Translations under genes and position numbers: made by a program
Notes under the pieces: model-generated
What the model was told of the DNA's origin: nothing
Seen by the model: the letters and a program-made list of their open reading frames with translations, nothing else
Databases searched by the model: none
From: Stenogyne calaminthoides
Taxonomy: Eukaryota > Streptophyta > Magnoliopsida > Lamiales > Lamiaceae
Assembly: GCA_037126765.1 (NCBI GenBank)
Contig: JBBCBC010000033.1
Span: forward strand, 5,966,085 to 6,030,084
Length of the DNA stretch: 64,000 nt
Direction of reading: 5' to 3'
Shown here: piece after piece, positions 11,310 to 21,843 of the stretch
Position numbering within the stretch: the stretch's first letter is position 1
How the letters are laid out: each line of letters begins with the position of its first letter

Positions 11310-12207
11310 TAACTGTGTGATTTATAACATGTGTAATATTATGCCAGTTCGAATCGTTTCGTGTCAAGTCATATTATATCGTTTTTAGGTCATATTGATA
11401 TTGCATTCGATAAGAGTTCATAATCCATCATAATCATAATCTCGTAATTAGATCTTACTTACCCGATCCTATGCATCGCACAACATTGATAACACATATG
11501 TATATATACCATGCATAATGGACATAACCACAATAATGAAGTGTGAATAAATAAGGCGTGAGAGTTACCCCCACCTTGAAATATGAGTAACACAATTAGC
11601 GAGGAGCGATTAATTCTTAAGTGATGTCGGCGTCCGTTGATCCTACAGTTATAACGAAGTCAATAATTACATAATACATATATGCACGTGTTTTAACGTG
11701 GTGTTTGATGTGGTCGAAAGTGTGATAGGTCGTGTATGTGTCTTGTATGATGTTTTTATTTATTTGAAGGTTTGTTCAAGGCTTTCCTTTCCATTAGGAC
11801 TTTTGAACCCGATGTATCCCTAGACCTTTTGATGATTTAATTAGTCCTTAATTTAGTCCCTTAAATTTGAAGTTATTTGGAATTGGTTTCAATTAAAACA
11901 GATGAAAAACGAAGATTTTATAGGTGTTTTAGTATTGATGGCAAAGATGTAATTTTCCTTAATCTTGATCTGTTTGACTGTTGACTGATCAGTTGACCAG
12001 TCAACTCGAAATTTGCATTTTAACTCCTATAATAAATCTAATTTTCCCTAACATCCCCTCTAGTTTTCAGTTTTAAAACAAACAGGTCCCTGCCCCCCTC
12101 CATTATTGCCGGACGGTGGCCGCCGGTCAGGGCCGGGGTCGGCGCCCCTCCGGTGACTCCCGTCGGTTACCCCCCCTCCCCTCGGTTCACTGGACAAGTA
12201 GCCCACC

Positions 12208-13621
12208 TGTAGGTCCCGAACGAGTTTCAGTGAGGGTTGAAGTTTAGAGGGGAGGGGTGAATAGACTTCAACACTTTTCATGGATCAGATGTGATTTGCA
12301 CGTATGTCTGATCAGAGTGCGAAGTGGATGAGTTTGGACTGATATCCGACTTAATGATTTGTCAAGGAAATCAGTTCGGCGTCTATCAGTTTAACTGATG
12401 GTGCGGAAGATTAGTTAACCCGTGTGAAAACCAGTTTTAAACAAATAATGATTCTGACCAGTAAAGTTCAGATCAGATGACAAGGGCTTCAAACTGATCA
12501 GATCAGTAGCTTGATGTTAATCTGATCCAGGTACAGAATATGCATGCAGATAACAAGAGTAGTGTGCAAGTAAGTGTAAAGCAATGAAAAGGCACACAAT
12601 TTATAGTGGTTCAGACAACTTGTCCTACGTCCACTCTTCCTTATCAGCAGGGGCACCAACTTAACCAACTGGACTTAGATTATTGTGTTAGTCCAACACA
12701 GTACAACCAACAGATGTTTCACGAGTTCTCACTCAGTCTATCCCAGAAATATGATCTAGAAACCCTAGATAGAAATCTTGCTATAACAAATTTAACATAA
12801 CTTTTGTTTGGGTATAAGATTTGTGTTGTTCCAACTGGAATACTATCCTATCTTTTAAATAGCCTAAAGCCAGAGGATAAGTATTCTATGCTGAGAACTA
12901 TGGGATGAACACTTAAGAATAAATCTTGAGTTTGTGTTCTTTATGCGGAAATCTCTTGAGAGCTTGAGCTTGAGTATTATTTTCGTAACCTTACTCTGAA
13001 GGTTGATCCCATATTTATAGGCCCAATTTCGAGTTAGCCGTTGGAGAGCAATTCGAACTTCGGTCTATTTTAGGTAGGCTTGCAGGCTTGATTTGATGTG
13101 CTCAGAAAGGCCATGACGTCTTCGTGCAATATTGTCCTTTCTAGCCGTTTGGCATTGATACACCATATCCTGCATTCGTCAGAACCGTACATACGTGTCG
13201 ACTTCCAAGTGGTTAACAAGTATACTTATTCGGCGCCTTGAAAAGCCATCAGATTAAACATTCTTCTGGTCTGAACCACTTTGTATACTTCAAGGATAAG
13301 ACGATATGCTTATCACGGTTCTCACTTAGCCTCTACTGATCTGTTGTCCATGAGATCAGTAGACTTGAGTCTTCTGATAAAGTTTTCTTTGCTGCAACCT
13401 ATCGACTCTGCTGATGTATTTATAGAGTAGATCTTCTGATGTGCTTCAGATCTTCTTTCTGATCTTTACTGCTTCATATTGAGTTCCCCCTCAAGTCTAA
13501 TGCTTCAGCTGTCTAACATGTTCAGCTGGTTTCCTATCCTTTTTATCAGTCGACTAACAGGTTCGACTGGTCCTATTACAACTGTTTTGGAACTTCCATC
13601 AAAACTACAAATTTCCCAACA
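12208..13621 (-). repeat. Element C 3' LTR
   Basis: 1414 bp, TGTAGGT...CCCAACA on the plus strand. The minus-strand TATA box CTATAAATAT is at 13011-13020. Compared with the 5' LTR it has 78 extra bases (13053-13130) bounded by the direct repeat GCAAT, so the 5' copy probably lost them by slippage. Confidence 0.92.
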
Positions 13622-13640
13622 ATTTCCCCCTTTTTGATGG
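13622..13640 (-). other. Polypurine tract of element C
   Basis: On the minus strand CATCAAAAAGGGGGAAAT lies directly before the 3' LTR start TGTTGGGAAA. This is the expected plus-strand primer position. Confidence 0.8.
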
Positions 13641-13828
13641 AACCAAAACCAATTAGAAAGGATGCTGAACACAACTTTAAGCAAAATAAATAAAAGAGAC
13701 AGTTCATCAGAAGACAATGAGAGTTTGTCTTAAGATCAGAGAAACTAAAATATTTCATTGATAAGTTGTAATCATTACAGGTACAAAATGAGAATATTCT
13801 AGTCCGATCTTACAAAAGGTCTTCTGAA

Positions 13829-14463
13829 TCAATATCTCTCTTCCATCGGAACTTCACAGAAATCGAAGAGCCTAGCCTTGATTTCATCTACCTTGCTCTC
13901 ATCAGTGATATCATCTTGCTCGAGGCATTTGTTGATAGTTGCATTGAAGGCAACCTTGTCCAGCTTCCCATCCGGTGTCTTCTTGTATTCCATTACTTCA
14001 AGGTCTGGTGCAACTGGTGTACAGCTCAACCTCTTTGCTTCCCTCATGATATCAGCAAAGAACGTGGGATGCTTGTTACTCAACCAATCCCTGAATATTT
14101 CATTCTTGTCTTCATTGGTTGGGATAACTTGGTTGATGTATGCTGATAAGTACCACTCTCCTTTGATCACTCTCCACTTCTTGGCCATATTCTTGTCAGG
14201 TCTTACGATTAGATCTACATCTGCATCTAGAATGGGCTCAACGAAGTGTGATCCTTCACCTTCTCTAGCAACAAGGCCTCTCTTCTTCTGCAGTTGATAA
14301 GCTATGTCAAGCCTTGCTTCTTCCTCTCTTCTGAGCTGCCTTTCATAGTCTGCTTTCTTCTGCTCTTCAACTTTCTTCTTTCCCAGTAGATCTGATGTCT
14401 TCTTCTTCGCAACAACTGGTTTCTTGCTCTTCTTCTTAGCTGGTTCATCAGATTCGGTCGATG
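13829..14463 (-). pseudogene. Element C env-like frame, C-terminal fragment
   Basis: This is the 3' remainder of the env-like reading frame after interruption by element B. From 14463 downward it is rich in Lys/Glu/Ala (KKKSKKPVVAKKKTSD), then continues into the 119-residue stretch MAKKWRVIKGEWYLSAYINQ... that stops at 13829 (EVPMEERY). The upstream part continues at 23811 on the other side of B; the duplicated ATGAG marks the break. The function is unknown. The corresponding region in Sireviruses is called env-like on the basis of position and predicted coiled coils, without proof of an envelope role. Confidence 0.65.
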
Positions 14464-15911
14464 ATGAGTGTTGGGGATTATACTGAAAAGTATGCTTTTT
14501 ACTTTGTATAATCGAAACTGAATTTCCAGACTTATTTACTGAAATAAATTGTTTATCACGGATGCTTTAAATATGATTGAATGTTATATATATTTACTGC
14601 ATAACTGTTCAATAATTCGTACGTGTTACACTGTAGTTAATTTAGTGATACCCGATCACAGAAGATTAAATTAACAGTCCCTTGTAACTATAAGTACGCC
14701 ATTCACGACCTAGATGGAAATGAACAACCATCGCGAAAGGTTGAGGTGTAAGGCTCAGATTGGTTTGTCTTGACCAAGAGATTACACTAGTGCATGACTG
14801 ATGCGCTGAATAGGACCTACGGGAGGATAAATTCTTCAGAACTGAACAAGGAAGAATTAGACCTCAGTGGTTCGTTGTTTCTTAACCTTCGTCCCTTAAA
14901 TAGGATCACGTGGGATCGGTAACTATTGCTTTGACTTATCATGGGTAGCGAATCAGAGAGAGATTCAATACTTTTTATCTTGGGCAATACTATTGGTCAC
15001 ATGTGATTGCTAAGATTTAATACGAAGAATAGTGTGCAAGTACGCTTGCTTGATTTGCCCCCTTGGGAGGTTCATAAGTTTTATCATACCAAATCTTGCA
15101 AGTGGAATTAGTTTCCGGTATGGATAATAATGTTGAACCGTTCCTCGACCAAGGACAAAAGATATTAATTAACGGAAAGCTATTTCAGTGGCTTGATTTA
15201 ATTAATGGGCTAGATAATCTTAAACACGAGAAATAATGACCGGGAGCCATATTGACTGTAATATGGGTTAAGATGGATAGTGCAATATTAATTATCTAGT
15301 GGGATTAATTAATATTTATGGGCTTGAATAATATTGTGGCTCAATATTAGATATTCAAGGTCCATTAGAAGGTCCAATCTTAATTCTCCAAAAGGCCCCC
15401 TGAGTAGCCCAACATATAGTCCAATAACTGAAAAAGGTGATTAAAATAAAATAAATATTGTTGCTTAATTTTTCCTAATATTTTGAAAATTATGGATAAA
15501 GTTGGGAGAAAGATTTTCTTTGAATTTTGTTATGGAATGAAGATATGTATTCTTGGAATACAAGATTATCTCATTAAATTCAAGAAATCTCCCACTTGGT
15601 TATTCATGGTGATATTTTCGAAAATTTTGAAATATAGTGGGCAAGAAAGATTTTCTTGATTTTCTTGAAAAGATATTATGGAAGATATGTATTTCTTGAA
15701 ATACAAGAATATCTCATAAATTCAAGAAGATCTAAATCTTGGAATCTTGCACATAAATTTCGAAAATTCCATAATAATAGAGAAGGTGGGATTTTGTGGA
15801 ATATTATAATTATGGGAAAAAGAATATATGAGATATATTCAAGATTTCTTGGAGATCAAGAAAAGGTTTTCCCACATTATTTTATCACTAAATTTTCGTC
15901 CCCCTCTCCTC

Positions 15912-15920
15912 TATAAATAG
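15912..15920 (+). promoter_or_regulatory. TATA box of the copia LTR family (element B 5' LTR)
   Basis: TATAAATAG followed by GGGATGAA. The same box stands at 23294-23301 (B 3' LTR), 36396-36403 and 46459-46466 (D), 48552-48560 and 55815-55823 (G). It is likely the Pol II start region of the LTR. Confidence 0.75.
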
Positions 15921-15940
15921 GGGATGAATGGTTCATTCCC

Positions 15941-16051
15941 TGTAACACACGAAAATTGGTTTTTCGGAAAAATATCAGCGTCGATAAAATATCAAATATT
16001 TTGTAACGTCGACAGATTGTATTTTTTTGAAAAAACGACAATTATGAGTTG
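15941..16051. repeat. Hairpin-rich insert in element B LTR
   Basis: Segment between ...TTCATTCCC and AGTACAATTCC that G and D lack. It holds nested inverted repeats such as AAAATATCAAATATTTT bounded by GTCGA and TCGAC. The same insert is in the 3' LTR at about 23323-23433, so it was copied with the element. Confidence 0.7.
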
Positions 16052-16431
16052 AGTACAATTCCATGTGCTGGAAATATTAGCAAATCCACATAAGTGGTGC
16101 AACAAAGTTTATTTTTTCCTTTTGTTAATTGTTCGCGAGTATCCTTCCCTTTGGATTGTCGAAAGCAAGGGCTAAGGGAATACTTGGGAAGTCCTTTTGG
16201 TTAGTCCGTCCGTCCGACCAAAGCCCTTTGCCATCCCGAGGAATGCGTTCACGTAAAACCCGTATATTCCGCGTCGTAGGTTTTACGTGGCTTTTATATG
16301 CATGATATGTTGTTGTAATTATTATTTGAATTAATATAGGATTAATTCATGCTAGTAATAATTAATGAATTAAATTTGTATTTAAATATTCACCCCGAAT
16401 AGATGCGGCAAACTCATTCCCCAACAAACAA

Positions 16432-16444
16432 TCGTATCGAGCCC
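16432..16444 (+). other. Primer binding site of element B (corrupted)
   Basis: TCGTATCGAGCCC lies five bases after the LTR end. The expected tRNA-iMet complement is TGGTATCAGAGC; the differences fall at TGG and CAG. G has TCGGTATCGAGCAT at about 48957. I infer a consensus error at CHG sites rather than loss of the site. Confidence 0.6.
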
Positions 16445-16749
16445 TTTTTTGACTTGCTCAAATTTTTAAATTGTAATTTAATTCGTGGACATTAAATTTG
16501 AAATTGGATAGTAGAACTGTTAGATCTATTTTGCGGTATCCAATTGTCATGGATTTTAATGTTTTATTTTGCATGCATATAAACCGTGGTTTTTTTTTTA
16601 ATTCGATTCGATTCGGATTTGTTTTTGCCTCGTGAGAAAATCCACGAGTAGACTAGGATTTGTTTGATTTGATCAATGTAATAGACTAGTCTAGATCTAG
16701 GTTTATTTATTTTTGTAAATAAATTGTAACCGGATCGGGAATGAAGAGA

Positions 16750-17170
16750 TGAAGAATTAAAGGAAATCTAAATCCGTAATCAGCGAGGGCGGCGCGGGCG
16801 CAACCGGCACTTTTGGGCGCAGATGAGGCCGAAGGCCGAGCGATGAGATAAAGGCCGACGGAGGGCGGTCGGAAGTAAGGCCTAAGGCGATGGCGGACAA
16901 GGGATGGATGCCGTTACATGAGACAAGACGGGCGCAAGACGGAGACGCGGGCGGTGTGGTCGGGCGGGCCAGGCGGGAGGGCGAATGGGATCTTGATGCG
17001 ATCTTGATGCGATGCGTCGCCGCTGAGATCTGCCGACGCCGCTGACCGCCTGCCGGGGCGTGTCGAGGCCGGCGGGCGGCTGGCACGGGCCGTGCCGAGG
17101 ATGCCCTAGGCCTAAGGTGGCGGGCGGATGCGGCGTGCATCTCATTTGCGAGCCGCTTGGCGTGGCGGTT
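16750..17170. other. GC-rich leader block of element B
   Basis: An abrupt GC-rich block in an AT-rich element, between the LTR and gag. Long open frames on the minus strand (for example 16757-17254) are a side effect of the composition: they are Arg/Ala/Pro-rich and match no recognisable domain. Counterparts lie in D (38683-38960) and G (49290-49660), at the same place but poorly conserved. The rest of the leader (16445-16750 and 17170-17937) is AT-rich with no feature seen. Confidence 0.6.
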
Positions 17171-17937
17171 CGAGACTAAGTATTTTTCCGATTTAACGAG
17201 CAGTGGGAGAAATTCGAGGCGTGTTTCTTCAAGATCAAGCCAAGAAAAAATCAAACCATGACAATTGGATAATTTGTGCCCAATATGTTTATTTTTTTGC
17301 TTTTGCTTGATTTTATTTGTCTTATCTTATGCTTTATTTAATTTGTTTAAATGTGTTTGCATGAGGGTTGCCAAATTGAAAAAATCTCAACTTCAAAATT
17401 ACTAAGTATGTTTAAATAATTAATTGACAATTTTATTAGGATAATAAAATTGAATTAATTTTTGACCTCCATGATTTATTTATTTGTGAATTCTTTTGGA
17501 GAAATTCCCCCGGGGACGGTCAAAAGATAGGTTTCACATGAATGAATTCCAAACGGATGATTGTGGGTTATTACTAGTGGCGGCGATGATGACCTCCCCA
17601 CGAGGCTCGATCAAAGCAAAATAGTAATCTCAGATTTAATCATGGTTATTACTTAGGTATTAAATTGATATGCATATACTTCCCAAGTCCCTGTCAATTT
17701 TATATTGGTCAAGTGGGAGCCAACTATTAATCTGGATATTAAAGGTTTGTAAATCGTTTTGTTTGTAACTCGCTTTGAATGTGTTTAAATAATGACCCAC
17801 CCCACGTGGCTTATTTAAACTGTTTAGAGATGTTGGCTGATGCATGTTCATATTTTTTTGAGATTTTAATATGATGCATGTGATCGAACCTTGTGAATAC
17901 TTGTGCTATTGCATATAGTTGTTTATTTCAGTTCAGC

Positions 17938-18560
17938 ATGTCGTTACCTTTTAATCCACTGTTATTATACTTAAAGACAATACAATATGTATGGAAACTA
18001 TATTGATTGGAAAAATATAATTGTCCTAACTGCACAAAAGCACAAGTGGATTTTGACACACAAAAATCAGATGAGCCAACTGATGAGTCAAAACATGCGG
18101 GACTCGTCAGATCACCTTGCGAGAGAAGTCGTCGCTGAAAATGGTGGAGGGCAAACCCGTAAGGGATTACGTCCTCAAAATAGATGGCCCATCTGATCAA
18201 ACTTGAGAATTCTGAGTGCAGATTATGATCTGGAGACTCAGATGATTTTGGTACTTCACTCTCTGCCAAAAGTTTTTGAGCATTTTGGCCTCGCTAGCTA
18301 ATTTGTTGCAAGCTTTTGGTCTCGGCAGAAATGATGAAGAGGCACCAAACTCAAGTTTTGACGGCAAGTGGTCCGTCTTCTTTTTCTAGGCCAAGGGTAG
18401 GCAAGATAAAGAAGAGAACCAAAGGCCATAAGCAATAAACTCAACTGTTGCCAAGAGCAATGGTAAGATGAGGAATGCTTGTTGTGTCAAGGAAAATCCA
18501 AAGAGGAAGTGCTTAAGCTGCGGTGAGAGAGGACAATGGAGGTTTTGCCTGTTCCAACCC
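17938..18560 (+). pseudogene. Element B gag
   Basis: The start ATG at 17938 encodes MSLPFNPLL, matching the start of element D gag (MSQPFNPLF). The middle is heavily rearranged against D, with a large internal deletion: the capsid stretch containing the D sequence TILASMSDVLQHQHQN is missing. The C-terminal part recovers with RNDEEAPNSSFD-like and Lys-rich sequence. The zinc knuckle at about 18508-18555 reads C-L-S-C-G-E-R-G-Q-W, with Gln in place of the zinc-binding His. The copy cannot make a functional gag. Confidence 0.7.
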
Positions 18561-18599
18561 CAAAAGGGACGGAAAGAAAGGTAATTCTCACGCACTAGT

Positions 18600-19980
18600 T
18601 GTTGAAACTTGTTTAGCGGCGTATACTTCTCATTTGTGGGTGGTTGATACGAGATCCACTAATCATGTTGGCTTCCCGGGTTCTAAATGATCCGGCAACT
18701 TAGTGGGAGTGAGATCCTCGTCACACTGGGCAACGTTACGAAAGTAGAAGACATTGCAATGCTACGTAAGTGGCAGATATTGCAATGCTACGATAGTAAC
18801 GATTATTGCAATACTACGCAAGTAGCAGACATTGCAATGCTACATGAGTAGCAGTTAAAGCAGTGAGAGAAGTGCACCTATCTTTTGAAGATAAAGTTTT
18901 TTTTTGAGATTATCTTTATGTTCCCAGTTTTAGAAAGAATTCACTTTCAGTTTCTAAAATTCGATTGAAGGACACTAAGTTTCTTCTAATAAGAATGACA
19001 TCATTTTTGAAATGATGAGTGTATCCGTTACGGGACATTGATGGAAAATCTCTATACAATTAACTGTGCACACCACTCACGAAATGCATCCTATAACACA
19101 TCAACTATTTCCGACAAAAGAAAGCATGAACGAAACACTTCTTTGGCATCTAAGATTAGGTCATATAAATCCAAAGAGGATCCAAAGGTTGGTGAAAGAT
19201 GATTCACTGGAGCGTCTCCAAGTTGAACAAATTCCAACCTTCGAATCATGTTTGGAGAGTAATATGACCAAGAGGGCATTTGGAGCCAAGGGGAATAGGT
19301 CCAAAGAAGTGTTAGAGATCGTTCACACAGATGTATGTAGTTCAATGTCAACCAAAGCAAGATGAGGTTATGAGTAATTTTATTGATGATTACTCAAGGT
19401 GCATTTTCCTTATGAAGCATGAATATGAGCCCTTTGAGAAATTCTAAGAATTTAAGGCTCAAACAGAGAATCATAGGGAAAAACGTATCAAGTCTCTACG
19501 ATCTGATCGTGGAGACGAATACCTCAGCGATGTGTTTTTGAACTACTTATCTGATGAAGGGATTGTATCCCAGCTAATGCACCCGGAACCCCTCAACAAA
19601 ACGGGGTTGCAGAGCAAAGAAACATAATTCTTTTGGAAATGGTTAGATCAATGATGAGTTATGCGGATCTTTCCGAGTCGTTCTGGGGTCATGCCTTGGA
19701 AAACAGCGACTTACATTCTGAACTTGGTGCTATCCAAATCAGTTCCCAAAACCCCAAAGAATTGTGGACCGGACGCAAGTCTGGTATGAGACACATGAGA
19801 ACTTTCGGGTGTCCAGCCTACGTGTTGGACAAGGAAACCGGTAAATTGGATCCTCGATCAGAATTAAGGTTGTTTGTAGGATACCCCGATGGAACAAAAG
19901 GGTGTATGTTCTATAGTTCCGAAGATCAAAAGGTGGACATCCGCACCCACTTTAGATTTTGGAAGAAAACTATATGAACC
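18600..19980 (+). pseudogene. Element B protease and integrase
   Basis: The protease site at 18645-18653 reads D-T-R where the family has D-T-G, so the catalytic triad is broken. TAAATGATC stops the frame soon after. A 26-bp minisatellite (18742-18860) replaces part of the protease. The GAG-pre-integrase region is readable at 19131-19270 (LLWHLRLGHINPKRIQRL). The integrase core follows in pieces: VLEIVHTDVCSSMS, a 10-bp deletion near 19377, an in-frame TAA near 19446, then RSDRGDEYL and LLEMVRSMMSY-like sequence at 19630. Most of these lesions are shared with element G. Confidence 0.8.
18742..18860 (+). repeat. 26-bp minisatellite in element B protease region
   Basis: Four units of 26 bp, core ACATTGCAATGCTACG, plus a partial fifth. 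In element D the same place has a single related segment (GATGCTACGAGAGTGGCAG, about 42058). Element G has the same expansion at 51242-51355. Confidence 0.9.
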
Positions 19981-20199
19981 AAACAAAACCCAGAAGTGAG
20001 ATTACCTTAAATGAGCTTAAAGGGCAAACCTCGGTGCAAAGCTGTATTTAGATGATATACCAAACGATACGTTTTTACAACCGGAACCTCGTCATAGTGG
20101 GAGGGTTGTTAGACAGCCCGAGAGATTCATGGGAATAGGAGAGTCCTCGGATTTGATTCCCGGAATCAGACCCATGGACATATGACAAGGCACTCCAAG

Positions 20200-21010
20200 A
20201 TAAGGATGCAGGTTCTTGGCAAACAACAATGAAAGTCGAAATGGGTTCTATGTTTCATAATAGAGTGTGGGAGCTAGTCGAACCACTTAATGGGGTCTAA
20301 CCCATTAGATGCAAGTGGGTATATAAGAGGAAAAGAGGACCGGATGGGAAGGTTGAAACCTTTAAAGCAAGACTAGTGGCGAAAGGTTATACTCAGAAAG
20401 AAGGGATCGATTATGAGGAAATTTTTTTGCCCGTAGCCATGCTTAAAGTCCATCCGTATTCTCTTATCGATTACTGCGCACTTCGACCTTGAAATCTGGC
20501 AAATAGATGTCAAGACAGTTTTCCTTAACGGAAGTCTTGATAAAGAGATCTATATGCAACAACACCAAGTTTTCATTGAAACAAGCCAAGAACACCTAGT
20601 TTGTAAGCTCAAGAGGTCCATTTACGGATTCAAACATGCATCCAGAGCTTGGAACCAAAGTTTTGATCATGTAATAAAGTCTTATGGGTTTGATCAAAAC
20701 AAGTTTGAAAGTTGTGTGTATAAAAAGCGTTTCGGAACTGCATTGGTATTCTTAGTACTATACGTAGATGACATTGTGATCATCGGGAACGATGTGAAGG
20801 TGTGATCAGACGTAAGGGCATGGTTTCAAAACAGTTTGATATGAAAGACTTAGGGAAAGCCGGACATATCCTTGGGATCAAGATAACTCGAGATCGCCAG
20901 AAAAGGATGATCGGGTTATCGCAAGTTTCATACATAGACACTGGTTTTTGAAACGATTCAGCATGCAAGATTCCAAGAAATGATTCGTACCTTTCAGACT
21001 TGGAATCCAT
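20200..21010 (+). pseudogene. Element B reverse transcriptase
   Basis: RVT_2 region: VWELVEPLNGV, KWVYKRKRGPDGKVETFKAR, KEGIDYEE, IWQIDVKTVFLNGSLDKEIY and SIYGFKHASRAWNQSFD, with the catalytic YVDDIVI at about 20761-20781 intact. A TGA after DVKV (20805) and further frame breaks follow, then DMKDLGKAGHILGIKITRDR. Frames change at about 20300, 20450 and 20810. Several changes from element D (for example KQAS to KHAS) are substitutions rather than indels. Confidence 0.8.
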
Positions 21011-21054
21011 CTATCCAAGAAAATATTCCCTAAGACGAAAAGGAGATAGATGAC

Positions 21055-21760
21055 ATGATAGGTATTCCTTGTGCTTCGGCTGTCGGAAACCTTATGTATG
21101 CAATGCTGTGTACGAGACCGGATATCTGCTTTGCCGTAGGCATGGTAGCAAGATATCAAAGTAACCCAGGGAAAGCGCATTGGATGACAGTTAAAAACAT
21201 TCTGAAGTGTCTGAAAAGAACTCGGGGTAGAATGTTGATTTATCAGTCAGATACTCCAATCCCCATCGGCTACACGGACTCGGATTTCCAATCAGATTTA
21301 GATTCCATAAATTATCTGCCTCAGTTAGTGTGTTTCCATTTGGGAAGTGTAGCCATCAAATGGACTAGTGTGAAGCAGAAATGCATCACTGACTCAACCA
21401 TGGGACTCGGGTAAGTAGTCGCCAGAAGCAAATGAAAGAACCGATTGGGCTCTAGATCTTCTTAGTGGACTTGGATGGTGTTTCAATTTGTCTAGCAATA
21501 TCCGCTAGTAAGGGGCAGTTGCAAATTCAAGAGAACCAAGAGTCCACGAGTCAAACAAACACATTAAAGGAAAGACGTCTTATACGAGAAATTGTTAAGA
21601 GAGGAGATATAGATGTGGCAAAGATAGCGTCTGAGGACGGCCTAGCAGATCCATTCACAAAGCGTCAGCCTCTGAATACATTCGAGAGACATGTGAGTGG
21701 AATGGGTGTCAAGACCGTTGCTAACTGCTTTGAGTATAAGTGGGAGAAATTATTACGTTC
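21055..21760 (+). pseudogene. Element B RNase H and pol C-terminus
   Basis: The frame 21055-21414 gives ASAVGNLMYAMLCTRPDICFAVGMVARYQSNPGKAHW and GYTDSDFQSDLDS, the start of the copia RNase H. The catalytic neighbourhood after it differs from D: the D sequence STSGSVFCMGGGAMTW is replaced by YLPQLVCFHLGSVAIKW here and in G. The frame 21465-21770 ends with IREIVKRGDIDVAKIASEDGLADPFTK, the standard C-terminus of the family. Confidence 0.8.
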
Positions 21761-21828
21761 GTGTAGGTGACATTAGATGTCACGGACTACTCGAGACGTG
21801 TTGTAGTATACTTAAAAGCAGACTTTGA

Positions 21829-21843
21829 GTATAAGTGGGAGAT
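21829..21843 (+). other. Polypurine tract of element B
   Basis: GTATAAGTGGGAGAT lies directly before the 3' LTR. A second near-identical copy lies about 95 bp upstream (TTTGAGTATAAGTGGGAGA at 21731). D and G show the same doubling. Confidence 0.8.

Larger units (their letters stand above)
14469..16426 (+). repeat. Element B 5' LTR
   Basis: 1958 bp, TGTTGGGG...CCCCAACA. TATAAATAG is at 15912-15920. Two related U3 blocks (about 15508-15600 and 15644-15740) form a ~136-bp duplication. A ~111-bp extra segment (15941-16051) follows the TATA box and is absent from the LTRs of D and G. Confidence 0.93.

Noticed and set aside
8594..12207. Possible separate plus-strand LTR starting TGTAACGCC
   Set aside because: The motif is equally the reverse complement of an LTR end ...GGCGTTACA, and the matching minus-strand start at 56304 with nested insertions explains it more simply. 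Not fully excluded.
12060..12281. 73-residue minus-strand frame
   Set aside because: Spans the border between the F LTR and the LTR of element C, so it cannot be an ancestral gene.
16757..17254. 165-residue minus-strand frame in the GC-rich leader of element B
   Set aside because: Arg/Ala/Pro-rich composition expected from GC-rich DNA, no domain, lies in a retrotransposon leader, and is not conserved in D or G.
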